Assembly: GCA_016165875.1 (NCBI GenBank)
Contig: JABBOT010000004.1
Coordinates: 32,269,866-32,333,865 of the forward strand
Origin: Acanthopleura granulata
Lineage: Eukaryota; Mollusca; Polyplacophora; Chitonida; Chitonidae
DNA length: 64,000 nucleotides
Direction: 5' to 3'
The stretch's first letter is position 1, and each line of letters starts with the position of its first letter. A model generated the notes under the pieces. The model searched no databases, was not told the DNA's origin, and saw only the letters and a program-made list of their open reading frames with translations. The position numbers and the translations under genes are program-made. Shown here piece after piece: positions 36,004 to 48,150 of the stretch.

Positions 36004-37301
36004 CATATATATGTAAGTGTGTCGATTAGGGACGCGCCGAAATGTTTTCTAAGGTATACCTGACAAGTGCCATTAAAGAAATTGCCGTGATATGGTTTTA
36101 GGGATGTAATATCCAATTTCTGAAGAGAATCCTGTTTCAGCTATGTAATGTACAATGAATTCGCAGTGTTAGCTGGTCAGTTTCCACATGTCTGTGTAAA
36201 AGCATTTGCAACACAAGGATGTGTATGTATTTTCTAAACTGCGAAATTCTACTGAATAAAGAAATGTACAGATGTTAGGTATGAGTTAACAGCGGTAGAT
36301 GTTTGCTTGACCCATCTGCCTCGTAAGGCCTAAAGACACTGCGCTAGAAACAGACATAAGGAGACATGCATGTCTTTCCACCATCATTGCATTCAAAGAC
36401 AATAATAGCTTCTGGATACCAAGGACTTAGGGAGTGTTTCTTAGAAGGTTCCAATGGAGTTCCTAAAATCATTATTCAGCCACAATATGGTTTAATAATG
36501 AATGTCTTAGAAGCGACATAGGAACGTTCCCCCGAAAACACCGGAAGGCCTAGGTATCCACAAGTGACCATTGCCTTCGTGTTACTTCCCGACATTTTCA
36601 TCCTCCCTTAACAATAGGTAAAAAAATAAGAAATATATACACACAAAAGTTGCATAACTATAGAATTAAACACAATAACATTAATTATGTACAGATAGCG
36701 GTACATTCTCAATGTCAACAACAGAAATTAAAATAATACCGTACAGTAAAATGGAGTTTTCTCAGGTGTGTTATCGTTGCTATATATATACAGTACTTTG
36801 TGCACACAAAGGGATTACAACGAGATTTGGGCACATTATATGCAACAAGCAGGAAGAAAAAGATCTACAACTTTATTTAATGTACATCTATTGCATACGG
36901 TCACCACTGAGCTATCGTAGAGGCACGTAATACTGTGTTTCGGGTTCAAGATATATATTGTCAGTTTAGACAAGAAGCCAGTTCTTTTACCACAAAAATG
37001 CTTGGAAATGTAAATTGTAGTCACACTGCTTGTTAGGTTTGGTGTATTGTACACAGGATATTGCGATATGGAATGTTTGGTGTGCATATGTCGAATGTAA
37101 CGGACGAGAGTAGTGGACTGAAGATATACAATATGATATGAACAAAATGGCCTCCTTGTAAAGGAAGAATACTTTAAACCGCTGACAGTATATTTTTTAC
37201 ATTACTAATCGTGCTGTGACGACTTTGTGTTGAAATGTTGTCAGAAACGTGTGATGAAATGGAGATGCGGAATCAAAACTATACTTGTAACAGTTTCATC
37301 G

Positions 37302-38251
37302 TTAACACTGGAATGGACCGAAGCTGTTAAGCTCTGAGATCGGTGTTGGATGTCTTGTCCATTCCACAACTTGGGAAACAGATACAACCCAGACGTCATC
37401 CATCTGAGACAGTTTTTCAAGGAACTGTTCCATGGCGGTCAGAACATACGGCTCTCGCTGAAACCATCTCGCATGGACAAATATACCTAACGGTGCCCTG
37501 TTTGTCGTATAGTGCCGGAGGAAGTTGTCCCTGAGGTATTTTAGTGCCATTTGCGGGGTTCTGGTTGGGGTGCAGGCATCTGCCATTGAGCATGCTCTCG
37601 CGTCGTTGCCGTAGAGTCGAATAAGAGGCACCTCCCACAATCCCCGGTAAGACTTTGAAGGTCGCGGTTCCAAACTGCTGAATTTCCAATCAACTGGATA
37701 GTCCAGTGTGAAAGGCCATAGGGGAGGTCTCTTGTCACGAAAGAGGTGCCCAGTAAGCATGGATGAGTCGTACATGTAACCGTAATCTTGCAGCATCTTG
37801 TACTGGTTGTCACCGCCAATCTGTAGGAAGGGGACTCGCATACCCTTAATGTCGCGGTAAGGGATTCCAGCCTTCTTAACTAGCTCTTTCCTCATGCCTT
37901 CGATTTCGTCCTTATAGTCTTCGTATCTGGCCGCGGCCCACCAAGAATGAGGAAAGCGGTGGGATTTGCTGTGCGATGCGATTTCATGGCCGCGCTTGTA
38001 GAGTTCTCGTACCTTGGAGAAGTCTGTCGCCACTCCTGACACAAAAAATGTTCCCTTTATGGGGCATCCGTTAGGGTTATTTCTACCTTTTGTGAATAGT
38101 TTCCTAAAATAGGGGAAGTTGTAGACACTAACTTCGTCATCAAACGTCAGCATAACCATCTGTGGAACCTGCTTTACCGGAAGACCACCGGGGATGTCAT
38201 TTCCTGGGCAGCGACACAGCGGCAGAGGACACTTTCTGGCTGTGCATTCAC
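37302..38251 (-). other. deacetylase coding exon 2 (catalytic domain)
   Basis: Encodes residues 291-606 and the stop. It starts with a Cys-rich junction (ECTARKCPLPLCRCPG) followed by DIPGGLPVKQVPQMVMLTFD, the usual approach to the first motif in invertebrate chitin deacetylases. The product ends in SFGPFQC. An AATAAA on the minus strand near 36871 could serve polyadenylation about 430 bases downstream. Confidence 0.9.
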
Positions 38252-41200
38252 CTGTGGCAAAAACAGAAAATAATAGGAACGTGTAAACAATGAAAAGAAA
38301 AGAACTTGTTACATAACACGTGTTATCACACTACCACCATCACTGCATGTATGATTCGAACATGCACTTATTCCGTGGCTACATGTTCCTCTAGAGCGAC
38401 AAGTCAATGAAATCAGAGTGAAAAACGGTCATGTATTGCATAACCAACGCTTTATCTCCTTTAAAATACACGCATTTTGTGACTGCTGTATAGGCGATTA
38501 AGAAACCTTGGTATATTGCATGTTTGTGGATAGATTGGGAATTGTTTGAATAGTGTCCCTGTGGGATTTATCCCAGTGTGGTCATGCCACAATGTTGAAA
38601 CGATTTCATGTCAGTCATTATCAGCATCACCTGTGCCGACCACACTGACTAGTTTGACGTCTGGTGAACAATGGACACTAAAATTTTTGTAATTTTCGTT
38701 TCATCCGGAAATTATTAACGGTATCTACCGTCGTCTCTATCTTCTCACTCATAACGTCGCATTTTAGTTGGGTATAAATATTGTAGATGCGCATGTAGTG
38801 TAGAAATCCAGTGATGTTGAAATACACCGAGCAACCAGTTGTATGTTTGAAGTCTTATTCATACCTCAACATCTGTGATACCTTTTATTTCATAGTTTAA
38901 CTTTGGTTTCTGTAAATATTGACTAGTGACCGAATCTCTGGTTTTGCCTGCTTGCAAAATCCCTGTGCAATCGATGTTTTGGACGTACCGTTTAGCCGTG
39001 AGAGTGGCAAACTACAACAGAGCCAAGAGCTGTGTCCGATAGGTGGCTCTGAGTCAGGGACCCTTCTACTGAATGCGACGTTATCGGGTTGACATAGAGT
39101 TACTAACCTCAACGGCTTTTGGATACAAACTGAACAAGTTGGCACCACTGTAAAGGATGACAAAGATCTTCTGGCCTCATGCCGGCACGGACGAAAGTTT
39201 TCTATTGATTTATCAAGAATGTGAAGGATAAATAGTATGCCTTGGCAAGTTTACTATTGTCGTGCAAGGCAAATTTGCCCAAAACTTATGTGGATTTTTT
39301 TTGGTTTGTTTTGGAGACTTGTCAGTCTCGATAGCTTATTGTCTGGATCCATCGACCAAAGGTAAAAGTTCTCGTCTAAAAACTCTACGAACTAGGATTT
39401 TATGGTTTTTTTTAACTGAAAACAGCATGTGTCGGGAGAAGTACACAGTTGAGTATTAATAAACAGTTGTGACTGCCATTTCTCAAAACGTATTTGGGGG
39501 GGGATTCTACAAGAAGGTAGTGAAAATTAAAGTATTGGAGTAGACCTTTAGAAAACCTTCATTTTTTTTTTTTTGACAGATGGGCATGTTTTACTTATGC
39601 CTGAATATAAACTATAACTGTTTATATATTCTGTCTTAGAAAATTAGAGCGATCCAAACTTGTTTATTTAATACAGGGGATCAGAACGCAAATTATAACT
39701 GACTTCAGTCTCGGAAAATCAGGGAAACAAAACACGTGTATTTAATATAGCAGATGAAAATCTGCCCATTGCAAACGATTATTCTTGTCATGTGGCCTTT
39801 CTTACTTGACCACTGTGTGTGTCCACCCACAGCATTACTCCATGTATGTTAGTCCGATCTAGTATGAACTTGTGTAATACGCTGCCTAGCATAATGCACC
39901 CCAAACGTGTTTCTAGGTGCCATTTCTGAGAACTGTGCAGTGTTAATGGTTGTTTTGGGACCACATTATGTGGAAACTGTCCACACAGTAGTGAAGGTAA
40001 CGATTACAAGCAACATCAAAAACTGCTTTGATGGAATATCAAAACATGATGCTATTAATATCAGATAATTTTTTTTACCCAATTCTGAATCATGAGTAAT
40101 TGAAATAAAATCCACACTAATGTAAAGTGACAAGAGGCCAGATTTCGCCGGATACGTGTGACGATTTACAATTTACCCTGTGCCTTATCCAGAATTCTAC
40201 ATGAGGTACACGTGTCCTATATTTATTTAATCTCTACAAGAGTGGAATATGTAGAGTTGTCTTTCGCAAATAATACAGTGAATGTAAAAGTCCGCTGTTT
40301 GACAAAAAATCTCTACAGCTGTTGTAAGTTAGTTTTTCTCCGAGCGTTGTCGTCGAGGTAGAGATCTCCGCACATGTCTTCAGTCTGGCACTCGTGGCTT
40401 TTGATTACGGAAAACTGTTGATGACAACATAATTTCCACATCAGTCTAGCTATATCATGACAACATTTGAGAACAGAATCACTGATCAAAGATTTGACCA
40501 TTAGCGCTTATTGTCAAATTGTCATGGAATTCTTTTCACGTCTTACAATGTCGTTGCTCTGAATGCTGTATTTTTTATACTTTAAAATTAGTTATCAAAC
40601 TATTATTATTGGTTTTCAAACTCCCAACCTCAAGCATAATTTTAACACAGTTTTGAAGCAAAGACAAACTATGACAGTCGTAAACAGCCCCGCGATCTTA
40701 AGCTTTGTGATCCATTTTTGGCAGTTATACTGTAATTCGTTAGTATCAGTGGGGCCTGTCCTTGAATTCTGGACACTAGCGGATTTTTTAACAAAACCTG
40801 TTCGGAACGAAGCCCAAATGTGCCTCTGCGGAAATCTTGACAGGGTAAACGAAGTATCCAAAGTATAGTTCAAGCTGTCAACCTGTAGGCGTAGGAGAGA
40901 AGCGTGCAGACCAACAGATTAGCTCGGAGTCGTGTGTGAAAGATTTGGAAGCTCCCGGACATGGATCTCGAAGAATCAGTGTGAATCGGGAAAGATCAGC
41001 GATCTTGCTGGTCAAGGTTTAGTTGTCTGAGGGGAAGATCTCCTTGGTCAAGGGTTAGTGGTGTGTAGGGACGACCTCGTTGATCAAGGCTTGGTGGTCT
41101 GAAGGGACGAATTCATTGGTCAAGGTTTGATGGTCTGAAGGGAAGGGAATGAGTGTTATTATTTAACCTGTATAAAAATTTTATAACGAAATCGACGAAA

Positions 41201-44196
41201 TATATACACTAGTATTTGAGAAAAGCAAAGCAAAAGGGTGTTCTCCAGACTGGCATCGCATATGTGCAATGTCTTCAAGCAACATACATGTCACTCAGGT
41301 TGAAGACTGTTGACTAAGTAAGCTCTCCTCTGGAGGGAAGTCTGTGTATGTAATATGTTTACAAGGGGAATAAGTGACAAATAACTCGAGGAAAACTTTA
41401 ATCATTCAAAGACCCCCGGGTGTATATGATAGTCTGTTCAGTCGCTTGTGCAATAGATCGGAAGACTGAGTTCAAGTGCCGTTCGGATGACGATCGTTAG
41501 AATTGTTGGTTTGAGGTGTTTCGTCGAACACTTCAGCTGGAATAATAAACAATTAACGCCTTAGACCGTTAAAAGACAAATATGCCCAGTGGGCAGAGGG
41601 ATGCAGGTAACATACTTACTCACCGCTTTATTCAAACTGTTTGTGTGTAAATACAAATTATTGTTGGGCGATTTCGGATTTACTCAATCGATCTTTAAAA
41701 GCCACTCAATTGCCAACTGTCTTGGTAGAATCCCATTAAACTTTGCTCTGAGACTCATCTACAAAATGGCTGGTATCATGTACAATACAACAGTGTAAGG
41801 TAACTGACCTTTGGAAATGAAGATTTGCCTCTTTGATTTTTCCAACATTTCACATCCTTCTAACAAAACATGTTACTGCGATTTACATACAATTGGTTTA
41901 AGGGACTTGTAGTAAGCTATTTTAGCAGAATATAACGGATGATTCATCATAATCATTTAGAAGTGCAACAGGGGCAAACACAAGTTAACGGAAAATAGTT
42001 GCCATAAACATTAAACGCTGTCACTTTTTTGGACAAGTGTTCATGTTCCTCGCAAAACTGTCTACGTCGCAGCATACATTTAGGGCACATTTGAGGGAAT
42101 TTTTTGCTGAAGATTCAAAGAAAAGTTTGAACAAAGCCCTGATGACTTGACTCGGTGTATTGATCTGTCTCAATACCGCCGGTGCTTCTTGTGCTGATGT
42201 CCCTGGCAGACCACCGGCTTAAGCATGCTAAAACTGCTACAATCCTCTATCCGATGAGCAAATTTAACGTTTACACTCACATGTGTTCAAGCATGCCCTC
42301 TACGTGACTGCACCCTGGTTTCTGTCACTTTCCACGACTTGTTCACCGTTACACTTGTGCGGTTCACGTGGCTCCCTACCTCTTGGATGTTGGATTGGGC
42401 TAATCAATGTGACGTTTGTGACTGATACATCCTCCAGCTTTTAGAACAATTTAAACAGAGTCGAATTGGTTGATATTTGAATTGTGGGTTTATGATGGCT
42501 GCTATTAACTTTTGCTCTCCAGATATAGCATATGTTAAAAGTTGAAAGTATTTGGAAATACCGTGGAATACATAATATATTAGATGGTTATGAGAGCTAA
42601 AGTTTTAAAACATATCAAGGCAGCAAGTAATTGTCTAGTCAGTTTTTCATCTACACGGTTTTCTCCTACACCGCATTGACTGAAACCTGTTATCTCTCGT
42701 GCTGACTTATCAAATAGAATAAACCAACAACATACTCACAAGAAACTCCTGTTTTAAAAGCAAAACAACGAGGCCCGTGAAATGACCTGAACTTCAAAGA
42801 TAATAACATTGGTTTGATTAACAAAAGCATAAATGTATACCTTAATTTATGTCTGAACCGCGCGCAAGAGCTAGTCTAACTGTGATGAAAAAAACATTAA
42901 AATAGCAAACAGAACTATTGCGCGTAGCGGTAAACACTGAAACCATTTCCATGTATTCTGTGACCGACTTTCACTCATTTGGAGATCAAACAGCCAGCGC
43001 AGCAAATTCCTCGACGAGTTTGCAGAGGCTTGAGGTCGCCTTTCACGCGAAGCAGTTCCTATCAACGCGACGGAGTTTCGGAACCTTGGGCACACGAAAT
43101 TTGGTAGTCCAGAACAATCAATCGTATGATTTAATTAGAAAATATTCTACTTAAAAAGATGTCCACCATGTGGCTAACACACTCTCAATTACGTTGGGAC
43201 TTAAATATTCAATCTTTTTAAGGCCTAATGAAAGAGTGACGGTTAAGCACATTCCTGAACCACTCTTTATACCTTATAACAATTGTATAAAGGACTTAAC
43301 CGATAATCTATCCACTACAACCTACCTGATACGGGTGGGAGTTTCTGCTGTACAGGTGCTCTCTGAGGCATTTTAGCGGTCGTTGTGATCATTTGCGGCC
43401 TTGTGGTGCGCCGTTCCCACCATTTTCGTTTCCTTGTAGCTGGCTTTTCTGATCTCACAGTAGTTTTACCGACTCGGATTTGGTTCTGTTTGAGCTTCTT
43501 TTCTCTCCAAGCCACTTGGGGGGTTCTCGGTGTCGGCCGCACGGGTCGAGGTTGTATTTCTTCTTCCTTCCACCCAGTTGTTGCGTGCCACGGTGCCTCT
43601 GTGGGCGCCACTGTGGGTGCGCCGTCATAGCGGGTCGTTCTCTGTGCATCTGTGGTGGTAATCGGGGCCCAAGGATCAGACGGTGTCCAGGTAAGTCGCT
43701 GAGATTCGTCCTTGATGTCCGGCATGGCTGTTGCCCATCCGTTCTGTGCTAACTGTTTATGTTGAGGTTTTGCTTCCTGTCTTGGTGGAGGTGCCATTGT
43801 CGGAGGCCGCGTTCTCTGAACGGGCCGCCGTGTCGTACGACGAGCTAGTGTTCTCCAGGAGTCGGTAGTGCGGTACGTCGTGGATGGATACATGGTAGGA
43901 GGCGCATCGTTGCTGGCGACACGGTTAATGGGAACGTTTAGAGGCGGAACCATTACCCTCTCTTGGAATTCACAGGTGGACTTTTCGGGCCAGTCACAAT
44001 TACTTACTCTCATGTTAAAATGCAATCCTGGTGGGCAGTGAAATTCGTACTCATACCCTGTAACACAGATAAGAAATGTCGACGGATCTCCTTCTTTGCA
44101 CACGTACTTGTTCTCTATTCCACCGCACGGAAGTCGAGCTTCGGCGATAGAGAATATTGTCAGTATAGCGAAAAGAGTCGCAGTTTGGACAACCAT
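37302..44196 (-). CDS. secreted chitin deacetylase with N-terminal chitin-binding domain
   Basis: Two coding exons are read on the minus strand. Exon 1 (44196-43326) ends CCCGTATCAG before GTAGGT. Exon 2 (38251-37302) follows TTTTGCCACAG and starts GTGAATGC. The phase-1 ends join to one Gly codon, giving 606 residues. Residues 1-20 are a signal peptide. Residues 24-75 have six Cys (24, 33, 44, 54, 67, 75) ending CDWPEKSTC, a CBM14-like chitin-binding domain. About 76-290 is a Thr/Pro/Arg-rich linker. The CE4 (NodB) domain begins near 318. It has TFDD at 326-329 (catalytic and metal-binding Asp), HSKSH with His384 and His388 as metal ligands, RVPF at 429-432, the PPLWPFTLDY block of animal chitin deacetylases and His550 in IFVHARWF. 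All expected catalytic residues are present, so activity is likely: hydrolysis of N-acetyl groups of chitin outside the cell. An extra small exon inside the 5.07-kb intron cannot be excluded. Confidence 0.9.
40101..40188 (+). repeat. MITE right end
   Basis: GAAATAAAATCCACACTAATG then GACAAGAGGCCAGATTTCGCC and CGTGTGACGATTTACAA match the right inverted end of the 8343-8713 family. The left end is not visible. Confidence 0.6.
41001..41147. repeat. 36-bp minisatellite, four units
   Basis: Four consecutive units of the form GA(T/C)CTC-TTGGTCAAGGTT followed by AGTGGTCTGAAGGGA, starting near 41001, 41037, 41073 and 41109, with 10-25% differences. It lies within the deacetylase intron. Confidence 0.85.
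43326..44196 (-). other. deacetylase coding exon 1 (signal peptide, chitin-binding domain, linker)
   Basis: 871 bases, 290 codons plus one base. The ATG at 44196 was chosen because the signal peptide follows directly. The linker is low-complexity with many TTR, PTP and RR pairs, likely flexible, O-glycosylated and protease-sensitive. Open frames on the opposite strand (43385-43752, 43963-44205) are shadows of this biased composition. Confidence 0.9.
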
Positions 44197-44412
44197 CGTT
44201 TATGAGAAAGTTTTCACCAAACCAGTGACTAAAATCTTTATAATAGCCTCCACGTACAAAATGCCGTTGTAATGAGCGGTGACAGGAGTTACCTGAAATA
44301 CAAATGACTAATGCGTTAATATGATGCCAGTCATTCTTCTACTTTGTCCCAACAGGGCATACACCGACCTGGTGTCAAGCGTAGAATGGTCAGGCTGGAA
44401 TGTGTCAATGTG

Positions 44413-44420
44413 CTTTTATA
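44413..44420 (-). promoter_or_regulatory. TATA box of the deacetylase gene
   Basis: TATAAAAG on the minus strand, about 220 bases before the start codon. Transcription would start near 44385 and give a 5' leader of about 190 bases. Within that leader a TTTGTATTTCAG near 44293 could be the acceptor of a 5' untranslated intron. Confidence 0.55.
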
Positions 44421-46279
44421 CCAGGTTAAGATCATCGACGTAGAGGTGGCTCGTGAAATCGGATGAGTTTACTTCTAGCACATGCGCAGAAGGATGTCAG
44501 TAGCTAAAACTCTGCCCCCTGGCCCTGATTTGTCTAAGCCCCCGTCAGTGGCCAATCAGTCTGCGTTAACTCAAGGGTTGTGGGTGCTACGATCTATAAC
44601 AGAATGAGGTTCATTCCACACTTCCCAATAACAACGCAAATAATTCACATCCTGCCAAAGATCTGTGCCAGCTAACGAAAGCCTAATTCGCATGGACACA
44701 TCATTTAACATGTTATTTATACATTCTTTAACATGATATTTAACATGTAACGGCATAACGTTCGCCGAGACTAAAGTTCTTCAAAGCCTTTTCGGCGTCC
44801 CTGAATGAATAAGTTCACAAGGATGGTTGGAGTTATCTTTGTTGTCAACACATCACATACATACTCTTGCTACAGACAGCACATGCGTCTGGGGACAGAC
44901 AGCTTCGTCAGCAATCAAGCAATAAGGCCATATGCAAAACAGCAGCAACTTGTGCCTCAGTCAACGCACTTTTGTAATACTTTGCATTTTGCAACACAGG
45001 AGTGCCTTAGATTGCTCACAAACAGTCCGATCAATAGCAAAGTGGAAGAGGGGAAAGCTGATAAATACCGACAGCCGTGCAAAGGCCATGGGAAGTATTT
45101 GTCTTCCGTACAACATCCACAATATGAGATGGGTGTATTAACGGGCTCGGATGCTTCCTCCGACGGTAGCCCGAGAAAAACCTATGGCTTTTTATAACAA
45201 ACATACACCTACAACATCACTTGCACGCTATCAAGTGGACCTCTTTAAATCCACTAAGCATTATTAAACATATGAATTTATGTCCGCCTTCTAAATCCTA
45301 TAAGTCTTTTTCCCATTAAGCGACGTAAAAGTTATTTAGAGCGGATATACGTGAATGTCCAGTGAATGCCCATTTGGTCACACCCTAGTGTAAGAGTGCC
45401 GTGTGGACACGGGACCATTTGTGGCAATGAAAGTATAGCTTGGCCTGAAAGTTTGTTAACTTTGAGATAATCATATGTAAAAGGTACAAGAAGCGATTAC
45501 AGTGTATATTATCCTCAGTAAATGCAATTCCGTTACGTTTGGTTGCAACTTTCTAAAGTTATTACACTGTTCAACTTATAGATGACATATAAGTTTATAA
45601 CAACTTTAAAAGAGATTTACTTTCAAAAACGTAACCACGCTTTAAACAACTTTTTATGTTTTCAGTTTCAATCGTTTAAGTTTATTTCACAAATAAGGCT
45701 GATATGAATTAATGACAAACTAACCTGACATGATATCACCATTTTTGCAAATGATTTCCTATATTATTCCTTGTGGCTGAAAGAGATTAGAAGCGTCTCT
45801 AGTTATTCACACTCTTCCAGGCTAAGCCAGCTATTTTTAATTTCGAGGACAAAGCTGTCCCTTCCGCGGTTCTTTGGCTTTCCGATATAACAGCAAGGTA
45901 CCATCGCTGTCGATTTGTTTTAGTGACATATTTCAAAGCATCAAGATCTCAACAAAATAAGTCCGGAATATTAAATCAATCAATCAATCTCATGAAATAT
46001 AACGAGCAATTTTAAAATTGCATGAAGGCAATTTGTTAATATTTTGACCGTGCAATTTTGTCTGGATTATTTATTTAGGAAATCGGTTATCGTTACCATA
46101 TAATGACTGTTGAGCATTAGAAACACACGTGAGGAGTTCTGCCTTTAGGAATTTAGGATATTGCCTTAAAAAAACAGAATAATGTGAGATCTAAAATAAG
46201 AAAATTCGAATACGTTTCTATATCAATCGCAGTTGGGCATGCGGTGTAAAATACTGCAGCATGCAGAGTCGAGAGTGGG
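44421..46279. other. no gene recognised
   Basis: Upstream region of the deacetylase gene. A 130-codon plus-strand frame (44805-45197) is open but has no domain, signal peptide or clear splice sites. Confidence 0.45.
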
Positions 46280-46373
46280 CAACGACGTTATACGCTGTAA
46301 CAGCAAAGTGGTTACGCGTAGCCATTGAAATGCGGCCTCTTGTCAATTTACGTCGATGCGGGTTTTATTCTGT
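46280..46373 (+). repeat. MITE left end
   Basis: CAACGACGTTATACGC...GGTTACGCGTAGCCATTGAAA, then GCGGCCTCTTGTCAATTTACG and GGGTTTTATTCTG match the left inverted end of the family. Confidence 0.65.
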
Positions 46374-46517
46374 TCAAGCAGAAGTCGGCGGTGTACTGGT
46401 CTTGTGTTGTCATCACATGAAAACGGTACAAAGGGACCAGGCCTCAGAGATGTTTGGTCTATGTGCTGGCTTATGCATAAATTAAAGACTATAGCGTAGG
46501 AGATAAAGCCAGAGAAA

Positions 46518-46602
46518 CTATGACAATGCGATACTTGGCAAATGGTCACGCGTAACTATAGAAATCTATCCTTTTGTCATTTTGCCTCCCTTATTCTGTT
46601 TA
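46518..46602 (+). repeat. MITE left end, second
   Basis: TATGACAATGCGATACTTGG, AAATGGTCACGCGTAAC, CTTTTGTCATTTT and TTATTCTG match the left inverted end again in the same orientation, 238 bp after the previous one. The two may flank remains of one nested insertion. Confidence 0.6.
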
Positions 46603-46821
46603 TAACTGTTCGTGTAAAGGCCTTTACAAAGTAGAAACTTTAATGCCCTTTTTAGAACCCTTTACAATTTGTAAAAACATTATAGCCTATTTTCCGCATA
46701 GCTAAATTTTCAATATTTAACAGATTCTTTACCTACCGGTGGGGGCCAAGTTAGCAGATATGAACGAGATGATAGAGATTCTGCTCAGTGCAAAGTAAAT
46801 GTAAGTGTTATAAAATTTTGG

Positions 46822-46862
46822 TTGACGGTTGGTATATGATTATCGATTTCGACGCCTAGGTT
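46822..46862 (+). repeat. LINE-like tail, short piece
   Basis: TTGGTTGACGGTTGGTATATG...TTTCGACGCCTAGG matches the end of the tail seen at 23855-23885. Confidence 0.6.
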
Positions 46863-48007
46863 TAGCATATTCAAGAAGGAGTAAGCCAGACATTACTGCC
46901 TGATCATTGTGTACCTCAACATACTTGTGTGTACATAATACATGTCGTAGAGGTCTGTTTTTGTGGGTATGAAAGACCAGGCATTGTGCCTCCATTTCTT
47001 TCTTATAACTGAAAAATCTTGGAGGCACATCTCATAAAATCGGATACAAAATAACAGAATAAGTTCTACTGTTGTTAATGTTAATGAGCCACAAATACTT
47101 CGATAATTCTCTAACATATGTAGACGATATGCCTAATATACCTTGAAGTAGTCGGTAATAGCTTAATTTGTGTTAGTTCATTCAACGACTTGTCCACCAA
47201 ACGCCTTGTGTATCTATAAAAATTGCCAGTAAAGAAACAGGTGGTTCTGCTCCAGGGGAGACGCTAAAGGCGAAAAGGAGATCGGTTAGTTCCTTCACAC
47301 AACGAAGCGAATTGATGTAGTAGATTAATGTGTGGAAAAGGTGACCAAAGCTTGACTGAACAGCGTGGGATCACAAGGCCAGCCAGACGATCACACAAGG
47401 CAGGACAATTGAGCCTAGGCAAAGGGAGAGTTTGCCCGAACCCCGCCATAGCTTATTTTAATCGCCAAGGCGTTTGCCACGTGCCAGAAACGGTGTTAGC
47501 TTTGGAAAATGCTCTTTCGATACCTAAATGACCTGTGATTCATAGTGAATAAGGTCCTAGCTCTTTGTACAACTATATGTGTAAAGGAAGTGTTTAAGTT
47601 CATTTAAGATTTGTAACGTATGCTTTAAAAATATAACATGCTAGATTCTTTTTCACATGGCTTATATAACTTAGGAACAATATTATGTTGGCTTGTGTAA
47701 TTTCTCCAGAGCAAAACCATGACCTTCGATCTGTTTTTGATTGCCAACTTTCATCTATCGATTTTAGAGGCCCTACACTTATCGAGTTCGCCTTCAGCTG
47801 ACTATATATAATCGAAGTGTATGCTCTGTGTGGACTTGTCAGCTTGTCGATGACTAAAGTCTTAATATACTCTACTCTATGCTCCAAGAAGAGGCCAATG
47901 TCTGAGATGCTTGAGTATGTTGTCATGGCTGTGGCTTTTAAGAGCAAGCTACATGGTTTGGATAATTATCGTTACAAGTGTATTATAAATGTGTCCCTGT
48001 GTCTCTC

Positions 48008-48150
48008 CTTAATCACTGAAAACTGATGACTGCTTCCCGTTGCATGAAGCCGCCATAATTTCTTCTTTCATATACTTTCTAAGTTCTTTCGCGGTTTGTG
48101 ATTAATTATAATTTGGGCATTCATTTTGGGATTATTGACCCGGAGCACCT
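48008..48150 (+). repeat. LINE-like tail, further copy
   Basis: TTAATCACTGAAAACTGATG, CATATACTTTCTAAGTTC and GGGATTATTGACCCGGAGC match the tail family. The copy breaks off before the GGTTGACG end. Confidence 0.7.

Larger units (their letters stand above)
38252..43325 (-). other. deacetylase intron
   Basis: GT...AG intron of 5,074 bases in phase 1. It contains MITE remains (40101-40188) and a 36-bp minisatellite (41001-41147). Open frames inside it show no family resemblance. Confidence 0.8.

Noticed and set aside
35832..36116. Open frames with Tyr-Ile repeats on both strands
   Set aside because: They are translations of the (TA)n microsatellite. The same applies to 49389-49652.
37343..37819. 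Further open frames overlapping deacetylase exon 2
   Set aside because: Out-of-frame shadows of the CE4 coding sequence.
41423..41500. tRNA-like SINE head (TTCAGTCGCTTGTGC ... GAGTTCAAGTGCC)
   Set aside because: Box-like pieces occur but no SINE body or tail follows.
43385..44205. Plus-strand open frames opposite the deacetylase first exon
   Set aside because: Shadows produced by the biased composition of the coding strand. The minus strand has the signal peptide, Cys pattern and matching splice phase.
44805..45197. 130-codon plus-strand frame as a gene
   Set aside because: No domain, no signal peptide, no convincing splice sites or promoter, and length possible by chance.
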